DNA of 64,000 bases from Mikania micrantha. Lineage: Eukaryota > Streptophyta > Magnoliopsida > Asterales > Asteraceae. Positions 11,151 to 22,478 of the stretch are shown piece after piece. The stretch covers positions 4,650,001 through 4,714,000 of the forward strand of contig CM018694.1 in the NCBI GenBank assembly GCA_009363875.1. The letters are read 5' to 3'. Under the pieces are notes generated by a model, which had not been told where the DNA came from, did not search any database, and saw only the letters and a list, made by a program, of their open reading frames with translations. The position numbers and the translations under genes are program-made. Position 1 is the stretch's first letter, and every line of letters begins with the position of its first letter.

Positions 11151-11890
11151 AAAGGCTTCTACGAGATCCTTAAAAAGAATGAGAAATTTCAATGGAATGA
11201 AGAGCATGAAAAGGCACTCTAGGATTTGAAAAATACTTATCCTCACCGCCGTTGCTCATGAAACCAGAAGACGGTGAACCACTATCACCATACTTAGCAG
11301 TATCCCGAACTACTGTAAGTGCTGTGCTAGTTAAGGATTACGAAGGATCGCAACATCTGGTATACTATGTAAGTAAGAGCCTACTAGATGTCGAAACCAG
11401 ATATTCTCATCTGGAAAAGTTAATTCTAGCTTTAATCATGGCCTCAACAAAACTTAGGCATTACTTTGAGACACATAGAATACATATTAAGACAAATTAT
11501 CCTATTAAGTCAATGTTAAGAAAACCTGAGCTATCAGGAAGGATGGCAAAATGGTCAGTAAAGCTTAGCACCTCTGACTTAAGATATAGATACCATTGAT
11601 GAACTTAGGGATATTGCAAGAATTAGGATGGCAACCTATCAACAAAATATAGCCAACTCCTACAAAAAGAATATAAGGATCCGAAGATATCAGATTGGAG
11701 ATTTGGTTTTAAGAAAAGCATTTTATAACAACACCAATCCGACGGGTGGGAAAGTTGCCCCAAAATAGGAAGGACCCTATAGGATTGAATCCCAAGCTGG
11801 AAAGGGGGCATATAAGTTATCCATCATGGAAGGTGAGCCTCTTCCAAGGGCATGGAATGCCATTCACCTTAAAACTTACTTTATATGATG
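11151..11890 (+). pseudogene. Tat RNase H fused to integrase C-terminus (integrase core deleted), T1
   Basis: 11252-11599 carries RNase H sequence (YLAVSRTTVSAVLVKDYEGS, YYVSKSLLDVETRYSHLEKL, KPELSGRMAKWSVKL). At 11598 it passes without a gap into the extreme C-terminus of Tat integrase: ELRDIARIRMATYQQ, YQIGDLVLRK, then RAWNAIHLKTYF before the stop at 11885. The H2C2 domain and D-D-E core are absent. T2 has the same fusion at 18671, so the deletion predates duplication and the family could not integrate by itself. Confidence 0.85.
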
Positions 11891-12084
11891 TTTATTATTA
11901 TAAAAGATTTTTACTTTAAAGTTACACATTTATCTCTCAATATTCTTATATTCTGATATATTTCTAATCATCTTGATACTAAGTTAAGCATCGAAGGGGC
12001 TTTGGGATCCCTGATGCCCACTTTCGTGAAGATATTACGTTTTGCAGGGACAACTGGTGAAGATACGAGACTATGTCTCATGCA
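11891..12084 (+). other. T1 3' UTR start
   Basis: AT-rich sequence after the pol stop, shared with T2 (18965-19159). It has a conserved stretch GGATCCCTGATGCCCACTTT and no ORF. Confidence 0.6.
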
Positions 12085-12232
12085 AAGTTTTGACCTGAAA
12101 TCAAAACTTGATCAAGACCCAGAGCATAGACCCCTCGTCTCATGCAAGTTTTGACCTGAAATCAAAACTTTGTAGAAGACTAATGCACAGACTCTTTTTC
12201 TGGTTGCAAGTTTTGACTTGAAATCAAAACTT
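12085..12232 (+). repeat. Three tandem hairpin repeats in the T1 3' UTR
   Basis: Three copies of an imperfect palindrome lie at 12085-12109, 12146-12170 and 12208-12232, about 61 bp apart. Each has the perfect 9-bp arms AAGTTTTGA and TCAAAACTT around a 7-nt centre (CCTGAAA or CTTGAAA). T2 has the same three at 19160, 19221 and 19283. The Copia insertion cut the T0 set. Confidence 0.85.
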
Positions 12233-12660
12233 AGGCGACTTTTGTCTCTCAACCGAACTAGGGTTCATGCACCCTCGCCAGTAGCGCACGTTAATCCTGT
12301 AATAGTTCGAGATAATGGGACCAGTACACGCATGAGTGGCTGGAAATTTCATTATCAAGGGCTATAATCATGGATCCTCCAAAATATCCCGGTATAGTTG
12401 GAGATTGTGGGACCGGTACACGCATAAGTGGCTGACAATTTCACTTTTGAAGACTATCAACAGGGATCCTCCGAAATATAGCATTAATATGCTATTCAAC
12501 CAGGCCTTAGTCACCAATATCTCCGGCCTTAGTCGCCAGTTTAATCGGCCTTGTCGCCGGTATCTTCGGTCTTAGTCGCCAGTTTAACCGGCCTTGTCGC
12601 AAGTATCTTGGGCTTGTCCCAATTTTTCTTGTTTCTTGTATATGTGCAGGGACTGATTCA
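12233..12660 (+). repeat. T1 3' UTR tandem repeats
   Basis: Two roughly 100-bp repeats (each with ACACGCAT.AGTGGCTG and GGATCCTCC.AAATAT) lie at about 12310-12480. From 12500 to 12610 there are alternating short repeats of GGCCTTAGTC and GGCCTTGTCGCC type. They match 4740-5150 and 19380-19690. Confidence 0.8.
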
Positions 12661-13534
12661 CAAGTATATTTCGGGATATGGCATCTACTTACAACATACC
12701 TAAGGATATTACGGTATGTAACTATTATATTATTCAAACAGGGATAAAGAAGGCTTCGGAAATAAAGTCTACTATTTCAAAGAGTTGGTATTTAACTCTT
12801 AACCTTTTTAAATATTGTATAACAGTCTTTATTTCTTATCAGAAATACGCTATTATGAAATTAGATGACATGCGCTTAGAAGTATCTACTCCTTTATTGA
12901 AATCTTATATGATTAGTATATATATATATATATATATATATGCCTAATATTTTCTTATCCTAGAAAAAAATACTTCAACCAAGTAATGAAACGATATTAA
13001 TATCCTTATATTATTACTACAATAACTAAAATCCTGATCAATTTAGAATAAATAACTTCTTATTTATAAGAAACCTATTAACAAGATTCTGAAATTCATT
13101 AAGAAGGGAAAAATAAGAATACCCAAAAACATATGTGTCTAAAATATATTCCTATCCAAAGCATAAACAACACGGCTCCTGCTATCAGGAACTTAATAGC
13201 ATTTTGAAATATTCAAGGATATTTAAAAAGCAAGGACAATCAAATACAACCAAAAGATATAATGCCAAAATAACATATCAAAATATTAGTTGTCAAGATA
13301 TTAAAACCAATATATTGGGCTTTGCCTTGAAAACCATGGTCCTTCCACCTAATATACTGAAATTGTTAGTTAAACTACTAAGGATATTTAGGCTTTTTCT
13401 ATGAAACTCATGGTCCCTCCACCTAAAATATCCTGGATTTTCTAGAAATTGTCTGCCCCTACATATGGGGACTTCCACTGAAACATTGTTTAAAACAAGA
13501 GAAACACCATTAAAGAACCACTAACAAGATGGGC
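12661..13534 (+). other. T1 3' UTR, unique part with (TA)n
   Basis: AT-rich, non-coding. A (TA)n microsatellite of about 24 bp sits at 12917-12941; T2 has a shorter one near 19991. The sequence leads into the 3' end of the antisense ORF. Confidence 0.6.
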
Positions 13535-14970
13535 TCACACCTTGTCAATCCTATCCTCATCGCCCATCCTAACCTCACCAGAACCTCCACCCACACCCAT
13601 ATCCTCGCCTTCACGCGCCTTGCTCGTATCCGCCACACTAGACTTCTTCGTCGCCGCCGCATCAGATGTCTCAGCAACATCCCCGGTCAGGGTGGTCAGT
13701 TCGAGATCTCTTTCGCCCACAAGTATGCTCCCCCTTCTTATCCTTCTCGGCCATTTGGATTTGAGCACGAAGGATAGAAATAGCAGCAGACTTCTTGGTG
13801 CCCTCTATGATATCCTTGATCTTTAGCTTATAGGCAGCTTTGATATCCTTGACCTGCTTCTTCAGCTTCTGGGCCTCCTTCTAAAAATGATTGGCCTTGG
13901 TAGCAACGATCTTTTTCTGATCCTCAAGGTCTTCAATCTGTTTGTCAAAGGCCTCTTTATCAAAAGCAACATTGAGAATAGCCTATAAAAATTAGAATAT
14001 GCCAGAATACAACACAAACAAAACAAACATATCCTGAAAATTACCTTTTAAATGAGATCAGCAATAGGATAGTCAGGAATGTCATCCGCATTGATTGGCT
14101 CAGCTCCATTACGCTTCTTGGAGACCTTAGAGGAGCAGGTATGCATTATCCGAGACTTGGGGGCAATGGGGCTTGCCTTCTCTTTTTTTTATAGTGAGGA
14201 AACCACTGAGATCCTCAAGATCAAACGCGGATTCTTAAGTAACAACCAGAATAAAATCATAAGTATGAACTAAAATCAAAAGAAACATATACGAAGTAAA
14301 TATACAAATCCTGAAGTCATTTGAGTGTGAGACTGCTTGGTGTATATGCTCTGATTTGGGGATATATTGGGGATATCAGCCTTCAAGGAAACACCAAACT
14401 TCTTTTCTACCCTCTGAAATCAATGATTCAAACTTTGATGTTGAAAAAATCACAAGAACACAAATTAATAACCAAAATAAAATAATAAACAAAAATAAAC
14501 CTAAAAATTCTACTCTTTAACAACCAATTGACTGGAAGGGATTTCCTTTCAGGGATGGAACTCCTCCTAACAAAGAAAAACCTATTTCGTCACTCCTTAT
14601 CGTTCACAGTTATCCTAGGAACTAGAACGTGGGCGTTGCCTCTCCTTTGAAGCAGAAAGCGAGAATAATCGTGTTTGTGAAGTTTGAAAACGTGGGAGAT
14701 TACGGGAACTCCAATTTATACGCCATATCTTTGTTTTAGTTTATGAAGGGTAGCAAGCAAACGCCAACCCATCGGCATTAATTGAGGATAATAGAGGCAA
14801 GTAACACGATAGAACACAGTGATTAACGGAGGAAAAGGATAAGACGTTCCAAAGAAAAAGGGTATTTTGGAAAGCATACCCAGGAAGTGGAACTATGGTC
14901 TGCTTTAAGAGCACTGTTAAAATGACGAAAAACCGCTTCCTCAAGGAAGGCGTTAGACAATTGCATTGAG
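13535..14970 (-). pseudogene. T1 antisense ORF (Transposase_28-like plus coiled coil), 5' truncated
   Basis: Same gene as the T0 and T2 copies. The N-terminal block lies at 14944-14540 (VLLKQTIVPLPG, then in shifted frames the MGWR..L and RFF.VRRSSIP motifs). A middle exon near 14040-14230 reads TCSSKVSKKRNGAEPIN. The C-terminal exon ends at 13535 (TGDVAETSDAAATKKSSVAD, then DRIDKV). GT-AG intron edges match those of T2. The start is missing at the LTR-stub junction. Several frameshifts indicate decay. Function is unknown; it is transcribed opposite to gag-pol if at all. Confidence 0.7.
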
Positions 14971-15033
14971 ATCAACATTGTGAAGTAATTTGGTTTTGAT
15001 AAAAATTATACTTGTTAATTTTTACCTGAATCA
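14971..15033 (+). repeat. LTR stub at the T1/T2 junction
   Basis: Same truncated LTR end as at 7112-7164, with the same passage from ATTGCATTGAG into the last 45-50 bp of the LTR. It ends AATCA and is followed by the degraded PBS at 15037. A true LTR of about 680 bp is absent. Confidence 0.75.
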
Positions 15034-15239
15034 ATTTGGGGCCCACGGTGGGGAAAACTTGTGTTTTTTATAACAAAAACTTTTTTTAAAGGCGTTTTCT
15101 CGACAACTAAAGTGAAAAATTGCTTCACAACCGAGATCAACATCTGCAAAACCTACTGTTACTACTGAAACTACTAACATATCCTCAGAGATTCCTGTTT
15201 TCTCCAAGAAGCCCGAGAATTCTGGAAAGAACACTACTT

Positions 15240-16616
15240 TTGTAGCCGAAAGTCTTGCCTCGACGAAAATGACCACCACTGCTCATACTTGTTTCCAACA
15301 ATGACATTTTGAGTATGTTTCAACAGGTACAAAAACAGATGATAGATCAACAATGGATGAATCAAAGGCTTCTCAGAGAAATGGAGAGTTTAAAGGCTGA
15401 GAAGAACAAACAAGTCGAAGCTTCTACACCACTAACTCCGAGGATCCTTGATTTCGGGACATCTGGAATGTCCGGGAATCATTCTAGAGACTTTATTCCT
15501 ATGCAAACTAGCATTGGAACTTCATCAGGATCCCAAGATCTGGGGATATCTCGAGATAATATCCTTATTCCGAGGGCATCACTTCCGACACCCATTACTA
15601 GTAACACTTATAATTATTTTCCTGTTGATACTACTAACTTTGGTTCTTCGCAGGAAACATGAATAACCCCCCAAGTGGCTAAGGAAATACAAAAACTTCT
15701 GGATATGATATCAAGCGTTCTAGGAGTGGTTAAACCTATCCCGAAAGTTCCTGCGATCACTCACGTACATGATATCCAAATTTGCTCCACCTATATGTGA
15801 TGTGATGTTGAGATCCCGAAGAGATTCCAAACTCCTACCATGAAGCTATATGATGGAACCACAGATCCTGAAGAGCATGTAGCGTAGTATACGGAAAGAA
15901 TTGAGACCAACCCTATACCTCCACAGCTGAAAGAAGCTTGCCTATGCAAAGGATTTGGTTCAACATTAATAGGAGCAGGCTTGAAATGGATACTCAATGT
16001 TCATCCTTATTCGATTACATCATTTGCTCATTTGATTAACATATTTAATAATCAGTTTTCTCGCAGCAGGACATTTGAGAGGTTGACTAGTGATCTATAC
16101 AGGATAACTCAGGGACCCGATTAATCTCTAAGGAGCTATGTCAACAAGTTTGGCAGAGAATCCTTGGATATCCCTAACCTTGATATCCCTACAGCTGTTC
16201 AAGCGTTCAAAATGGGATTACAAAGAAACTCACCATTTTATGATGACTTGGTTATAAATCCTTGCAGGAATATAGATGAAGTCCGAAACGGCGCACTAAG
16301 ATTCATAAGGTTGGAAGATGATAAGGAAATTCAGAAGAGAATCACTACAAACCCTCCTAATGATCAGGGCAAAAGGAAGTTGGACTCTCCCACGAACAAA
16401 TCCTTCAAGTCCAAACCTTACTACAAGTCCGAAGACTTAGGGCATATAATAGAAGACTGCATTGCGCTGAGAAATGAAATAAGTTACCTTCTTAGCAAAG
16501 GCCATCTCAAAGAACTACTCGACAAAAGAAACAAAAATGAGGCAAGATCCAGACGGATTCCCAAAAAGAGTTGCATCTCCACCAAAGGATGCCAAGGTAA
16601 TAAACTTTATTTCTAG
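15240..16616 (+). pseudogene. Tat gag, T2
   Basis: The protein aligns with T1 gag throughout: coiled coil QKQMIDQQWMNQRLLREMES, linker with TSNTYNYFPVDTTNFGSSQE, a stop (TGA) at 15660, then PQVAKEIQKLLDMISS, the gag core (KWILNVHPYS, VQAFKMGLQRNSPFYD) and the region GHIIEDCIALRNEISYL with GHLKELL. Stops at 15660 and near 16122 and frame changes inactivate it. T2 reads through the 8460 stop of T1 (EIQKRITTN), so decay was partly independent after duplication. Confidence 0.85.
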
Positions 16617-16676
16617 AGGGTCTGACATACGTGGTACCTTTATTCTGCAGCCTGAAGACATGCTAAAGAAGCCAAA

Positions 16677-17190
16677 ATGAAGAATGGAGAAAGACCAACA
16701 AGGACATCGACCCTAACAACAGAAACTGTGGTATCCTTCGAAGAACAAGACCGGGAAAACATTATGGATCCTCATCATGATGGGTTAGTAATTACTTTAT
16801 ATGTTTCTAACCATTATGTTCGCAGGATACTAATAGATGGAGGAAGTTCAGTGAATATCATCCAATTGGAGACACTTAAAGGATGAATATTCCTAAATCC
16901 AAGATAACAACCAAATCATTGGTTCTGGTTGGATTTAGCATGGAAGCTAAAGCCAGTGTCGGAGAAATCAAACTACCAGTATATATTGAGGGGGAAAATT
17001 CTTTGCAACGCTTTTGTATTATAGATTTTTTGTCCTGTTATCATATCATATTAGGTAGACCATGGATACAAGATATGAAAGTAGTCCCCTCGACCTATCA
17101 CCAGTGCGTTAAAGTACCTACACCATGGGGAGTAGTGAAGATAAATAGCGACCAGCAAGAAGCTAAAGAGCGTTATTCATCTTAAATGAA
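16677..17190 (+). pseudogene. Tat aspartic protease, T2
   Basis: Two overlapping frames, 16677-16886 and 16883-17185, encode the same protein as T1 without the LTR insertion: VRRILIDGGSSVNIIQLETL, one small indel near 16885, then MNIPKSKITTKSLVLVGFSM and HIILGRPWIQDMKVVPSTYH. The active-site triplet is again D-G-G, so that change was already in the ancestor. This copy supplies the empty site of the solo LTR. Confidence 0.85.
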
Positions 17191-17242
17191 GGCAACAACG
17201 AAACCATTATCAGCATAGCAATCAAAGAGCGACCTAGGGGAT

Positions 17243-18318
17243 ATGCAGAAATCCCGGGAAAAGGAAGTAAAGGAAGTACTACTGAATCCCGAGGATCCCG
17301 AAACTAAAGTTCTCATCGGAACCGATATCCCAGAGGATATTGAAGAAAAATTTATTTCTTTCCTAAAATCAAGAATTTCTACATTTGCATGGAAGCATGA
17401 GGATATGACAGGGATATCCTCAGACTAATCACACATAAGATAGGAATAGATAGAAGCTTTAAAACTATCCACCAAAAAGAAGGAAATTTGCCCTTGAAAG
17501 AAATAGAATCATCCAAGAAGAAGTAGAAAGAATTCTCAAAGAAAAGATGATTAGGGAAGAAAAATTTCCAAGGTGGTTAGCCAAGGTAGTTGTGGTTCAA
17601 AAGAAGAGTGGAAAATGGAGAGTTTGTGTAGATTACATAGATCTTAACAAAGCTTGTTCAAAGGACATCTTTCCAATAAAAACTTATAGATTCTATTGTA
17701 GTCGCAACAATGGGACATGAAATGTTGACTTTCATGGATGCATCAGCAGGATTCCAACAAATTCAGATGGAGCCTTAAAATCAAGAAGATACGGCCTTCA
17801 TGACACCAACATAGATATATTGCTATACAACAATGCCTTTTGGGTTTAATAACGCTAGAGCTGCCTATCAAAGGCTTGTCAACATGATGTTCAAAGATAA
17901 GCTGGGGGACATTATGGAGGTGTATATTGATGATATGGTAGTCAAATCAAAGATTAACAAGGATCATCTTAGGGATCTTCAGGACTCATTTGATATCCTA
18001 GATCGATACAACATAAAACTTAACCCCTCTATGTGTCATTTTGGAGTAAGAGCAGGAAAATTCTTGGGATATATGGTCACTAAAAGAGGAATAGAGGCCA
18101 TCCCAGAACAAATTGAAGCTATCCTGAAATTAAAATCCCCGACGAACATAAAAGAAGTGCATAGGCTAACCGGAAGGATAGTTGCACTCAACAGATTCAT
18201 CTCAAGGTCTTCTGAAAATTTCAAAGGATTCAACGACATCCTTAAAAAGAATAAGAAGTTTCAATGGAATGAAGAGCATGAAAAGGCACTCCAAGATTTG
18301 AAACAATACTTATCCTAA
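17243..18318 (+). pseudogene. Tat reverse transcriptase, T2
   Basis: The pre-RT frame (VLLNPEDPETKVLIGTDIPE, ISTFAWKHEDMTG) stops near 17428. The fingers region is in broken frames (KWRVCVDYIDLNKACSKDIF). From 17833 an intact frame gives MPFGFNNARAAYQRLVNMMF, the catalytic MEVYIDDMVVKSK, FLGYMVTKRGIEAIPEQ and the connection region HRLTGRIVALNRFI to LQDLKQYLS. The catalytic Asp pair is retained. Frameshifts at about 17428-17830 and a TAA at 18316 interrupt the polyprotein. Confidence 0.87.
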
Positions 18319-18965
18319 CCGCCGTTGCTCATGAAACCAGAAGATGGTGAACCACTATCACTATACTTAGCAGTATCTCAAACTACTGTAAGTGCTGTGC
18401 TAGTTAAGGATTACCAAGGATCGCAACATCTGGTATACTATGTAAGTAAGAGCCTATTAGATGCTGAAACCAGATTTTCTTATCTGGAAAAGTTAATTCT
18501 AGCTTTAATCATGGCCTCAACAAAACTTAGGCATTACTTTGAGACACATAGAATACATATTAAGACAAATTATCCTATTAAGTCGGTGTTAAGAAAACCT
18601 GAGCTATCAGGAAGGATGGCAAAATGGTCAGTAAAGCTTAGCGCCTATGACTTAAGATATAGATACCATTGATGAACTTAGGGATATTACAAGAATTAGG
18701 ATGGAAACCTATCAACAAAAGATAGCCAAGTCCTACAACAAGAATATAAGGATCCGAAGATATCATATTGGAGATTTGGTTTTAAGAAAGGCATTTCAGA
18801 ACAACACCAATTCGACGGGTGGGAAACTTGCCCCAAAATAGTAAGGACCCTATATGATTGAATCCCAAGCTGGAAAGGGGGCATATAAGTTAACCATTAT
18901 GGAAGGTGAACCTCTTCCAAGGGCATGGAATGCCATTCACCTTAAAACTTACTTTATATGATGTT
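18319..18965 (+). pseudogene. Tat RNase H fused to integrase C-terminus, T2
   Basis: 18325-18672 is RNase H (LYLAVSQTTVSAVLVKDYQG, ETRFSYLEKLILALIMAS, KPELSGRMAKWSVKLSAYDL). It joins the integrase tail (ELRDITRIRMETYQQKIAKS, YHIGDLVLRKAF, RAWNAIHLKTYFI) at 18671, exactly as in T1. The missing part should include the RNase H end and the H2C2 and D-D-E domains. The gene ends near 18960 before the 3' UTR. Confidence 0.85.
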
Positions 18966-19740
18966 TATTATTATAAAAGATTTTTACTTTAAACTTACAC
19001 ATTTATCTCTCAATATTCTTATTTTCTGATATATTCCTAATCATCCTGATACTAACTTAAGCATCGAAGGGACGTTGGGATCCCTGATGCCCACTTTCGT
19101 GAAGATATTACGTTTTGCAGGAACAGCTGGTGAAGATACGAGACTATATGTCTCATGCAAAGTTTTGACCTAAAATCAAAACTTGATCAAGACCCAGAGC
19201 ATAGACCACTCGTCTCATGCAAGTTTTGACCTGAAATCAAAACTTTGTAGAAGACTAATGCACAGACTCTTTGTCTGGTTGCAAGTTTTGACTTGAAATC
19301 AAAACTCAGGCAATTTTTTTCTGTCAACCGAACTAGGTTTCATACACCCTCGCCAGAAGCGCACGTTTATTCTATAATAGTTCGAGATAATGGGACCAGT
19401 ACACGCATGAGTGGCTGACAATTTCATTTTCAAGGGCTATAATCATGGATCCTCCAAAATAGCTCGGTATAGTTGGAGACTATGGGACCAGTACACGCAT
19501 GAGTGGCTGACAATTTCATATTTGAAGACTATCAACAGGGATCCTCCGAAATATAGCATACATATGCTATTCAACCGGGCCTTATTCACCAGTATCTTCG
19601 GCCTTAGTCGCCAGTTTAATCGGCCTTGTCGCCAGTATCTTCTGCCTTAGTCGCCAGTCTAACCGACCTTGTCGTAAGTATCTTGGGCTTGTCCCAATTT
19701 TTCTTGTTTCTTGTATATGTGCAGGGACTGACTCACAAGT
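18966..19740 (+). repeat. T2 3' UTR: triple hairpin and tandem repeats
   Basis: The hairpin repeats lie at 19160-19184, 19221-19245 and 19283-19307, with minor substitutions (the last right arm ends CTC instead of CTT). The two roughly 100-bp repeats are at about 19385-19560 and the short GGCCTTAGTC/GGCCTTGTC repeats at 19585-19690. Layout matches T1. Confidence 0.8.
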
Positions 19741-20041
19741 ATATTTTGGGATATGGCATCTACTTACAACATACCTAAGGATATTACGGAATGTAACTAT
19801 TATATTATTCAAAGAGCGATAAAGAAGGCTTCGGAAATAAAGTCTACTATTTCAACGAGTTGGTATTTATCTCTTAACCTTTTTAAATATTCTATAACAG
19901 TCTTTATTTCTTATCAGGAATACGCTATTATGAAATTAGATGACATGTGCTTGGAAGTATCTACTCCTTTATGGAAATCTTATATGATTAGTATATATAT
20001 ATGCCTAATATTTTCTTATCCCAGAAAAAAATACTTCATCT
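19741..20041 (+). other. T2 3' UTR, unique part
   Basis: AT-rich, matching 12660-12980. No convincing ORF. It is interrupted at 20060 by the SINE-like insertion and resumes at 20345. Confidence 0.6.
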
Positions 20042-20362
20042 AAGTAATGAAACGATATTACAACAACAACAACAACAACCTTACCCAGTGTATTCCCACT
20101 TTTCAGTAGGGTCTGGGGGGGGCGAAGGATAGATACAAACCTTACCCATATCCCAATTGGGATAGAGAGGCTGCTCCGAAAGAGTCCCCGGCTGAAAGTT
20201 ATCGTTTGAAGTTGATCATCCCAATGATTTTAACGTTATTTTCACAAATAACTAAAATAACTTTAAAATTAGTGCACTTTTACTTTTGCCCCTTAAGGGC
20301 CCACACATATATACATTATATGTGTGCACCGCAAATGGGGCGTCAAGTAATGAAACAATATT
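20042..20362 (-). mobile_element. SINE-like insertion with Au/TS-type 3' domain
   Basis: A 285-bp insert (20060-20344) is flanked by an 18-bp duplication, AAGTAATGAAACGATATT on the left and the same with one change on the right (20345-20362). T1 has the empty site near 12980. On the minus strand it ends in (TTG)n, and the preceding 150 bp (GGAGCAGCCTCTCTATCCC, GGTAAGGTTTGTATCTATCC, CCCAGACCCTACTGAAAAG) resemble the 3' body of plant Au/TS SINEs as I remember them. The 5' 100 bp show no tRNA-like A or B box. The long TSD and tail fit LINE-mediated retroposition. Confidence 0.8.
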
Positions 20363-20938
20363 AATATCCTTAAATTATTACTACTATAACTAAAATCCTG
20401 ATCAAATTAGACTAAATAACTTCTTATTTATAAGAAACCTATTAACAAGATTCTGAAATTCATTGAGAAGGGAAAATAAGAATACCCAAAAACATATGTG
20501 TCTAAAATATATTCCTATCCAAAGGATAAACAACACGGCTCCTGCTATCAGGAAATTAATAACATTTTGAAATACTCAAGGATATTTCAAAAGCAAGGAC
20601 AATCAAATACAACCAAAAGATATAATGCCAAAATAACATATCAAAAGATTAGTTGCTATAGATATTTAAAACCAATATATTAGGCTTCGCCATGAAAACC
20701 ATGGCCCCTCCACCCAATATACTAAAATTGTTAGTTAAACTACTAAAGATATTTAGGATTTGCTAAGAAACTCATGGTCACTCCACCTAAGATATCATGC
20801 ATTATCTAAAACTTTGTCTGCCCCTACATATGGGGACTTCCGCTGAAACATTGTTTAAAACAAGAGAAACACCATTAAAGAACCACTAACAAGATGGGCT
20901 CAGACCTTGTCAATCCTATCCTCATCGCTCATTGCAAC
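20363..20938 (+). other. T2 3' UTR, second unique part
   Basis: Continuation of the T2 3' UTR after the SINE, matching 13000-13530. No gene on the + strand. It includes the 3' flank of the antisense ORF. Confidence 0.6.
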
Positions 20939-22478
20939 TTAACCAACACCTCCACCCGCACACATATCCTCACATTCGCTCACCTTGCTCATCTCCGCCA
21001 CACTAGCCATCTTCGCCACCACCGCATCAGAAGTCTCCGCAACATCCCTGGTCAGGGTGGTCAGAATCTTGGCCCAGTCCGAGAGCTCTTGCGCCCACAA
21101 TTCTGTTCCTTCCTTCTTAGCCTTCTCGGCCATTTGGATTTGAGCACAAAGGATAGCAATAGCAGCCGACTTCTTGGTGCCCTCTATGATATCCTTGATC
21201 TTCAGCTTATGGGCAGCTTCGATATCCTTGACCTGCTTCTTCAGCTTCTGGGCCTCCTTCTCAAAATGATTGGCCTTGGCAGCAACGATCTTTTTCTGAT
21301 CCTCAAGGTCTTCAATCTATTTGTCAAAGGCCTCTTTATTTGAAGCAACCTTGAGAATAGCCTATAAAAATAAGAATATGTCAGAATACAACACAAACAT
21401 ATCATGAAAATTACCTTTTGAAGGAGATCAGCAACAGGGAAGTCAGGAATGTCATCCACATTGGTTGGCTTAGCACCTTTAAGCTTCTAGGAGACCTTAG
21501 AGGAGCGGGTATGCATTATCCTAGCCTTGGGGGCAACGGGGATTGCTTTCTCTTTTTTGATAGTGAGGAAACCACTGAGATCCTCAAGATCTAATGCAGA
21601 TTCTGAAGTAACGACCAGAATAAAATAATAAGTATGAATTAACTAAAATCAAAAGAAACATATAAGAAGTAAATATACAAAACCTGAAGTCATTTGAGTG
21701 TTAGACTGCTTGGAGGATACGCTCTGATTTGGGGATATCAGCCTTCAAGGAAACACCAAACTTCCTTTCTCTCTCCTCAATCGACAACAACGCTTGAATC
21801 TTTTGTTCAATACCCCTACCCTCTGCAATCAATGAATGAAACTTTTGTGCTGACAAAATCACAGAAACACAGATTAATAACCAAAATAAATTAATAAAAC
21901 AAAAAGTAAACCTAAAAATCTTACCCTTTAACAACCAATTGACAGGAAGGGATTTCATTTGAGGGATGGAACTCCTCCTAACAAAGAACCTATTTCGCCA
22001 CTCCTCCTCGTTCATAGTTATCCCAGGAACCAGAACGGGGCATTGCTTCTCCTTTGAAGCAAAAAGCGAGAATAACCGTGTTTGCAAAGCTGGAAAACGT
22101 GGGAGATTACGGGGACTCCAATTTCTAGGCCATATCTCTGGTTTAATTTATGAAGCGTAGCAAGCAAACTCCAACCCATCGGCATTAATTGAGGATAACG
22201 GAGGCGAGAAACACAAAAGAACTCAGAAAGTAATGGAGGAAAGGATAATACAAACCTGAAGAAAAAGGGTATTCGGGAAAACAGACCCAGGAAGTGGAAT
22301 CATGGTCTGCTTTAAGGGCACTGTCAAAACAAGAAAAAACCTCTTCCTCAGGGATGGCGTGTGACAATTGCATTGAGTTGATATGGTCATCATCGAAAAC
22401 ACAGATATTCTTCTCTGTATAAGGCAGAATATTCAGGTTATGGAACTCATCGGAGTCGGAAGAAGAAGAATTTTACAT
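20939..22478 (-). pseudogene. T2 antisense ORF, best copy, four exons
   Basis: Minus-strand exons, judged by GT-AG edges and comparison of copies: 22478-21925, 21849-21684, 21602-21415 and 21361-20939, with introns of 75, 81 and 53 bp. Exon 1 encodes SSSSDSDEFHNLNILPYTEK, MQLSHAIPEEEVFSCFDSAL and the Transposase_28-like block (RYPQLMPMGW, EEWRNRFFVRRSSIP). Exon 3 has IKKEKAIPVAPKARIMHTRS and VDDIPDFPVADLLQK. Exon 4 is a long coiled coil (AKANHFEKEAQKLKKQVKDI, AEKAKKEGTELWAQELSDW). The ATG is followed at once by TAA; a frameshift lies near 22235, and stops occur in exons 3 and 4. Antisense ORFs here are known in Tat elements; function unknown. Confidence 0.75.

Noticed and set aside
20060..20344. 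tRNA gene or tRNA-derived head in the SINE
   Set aside because: No A-box or B-box sequence and no cloverleaf could be seen on either strand.
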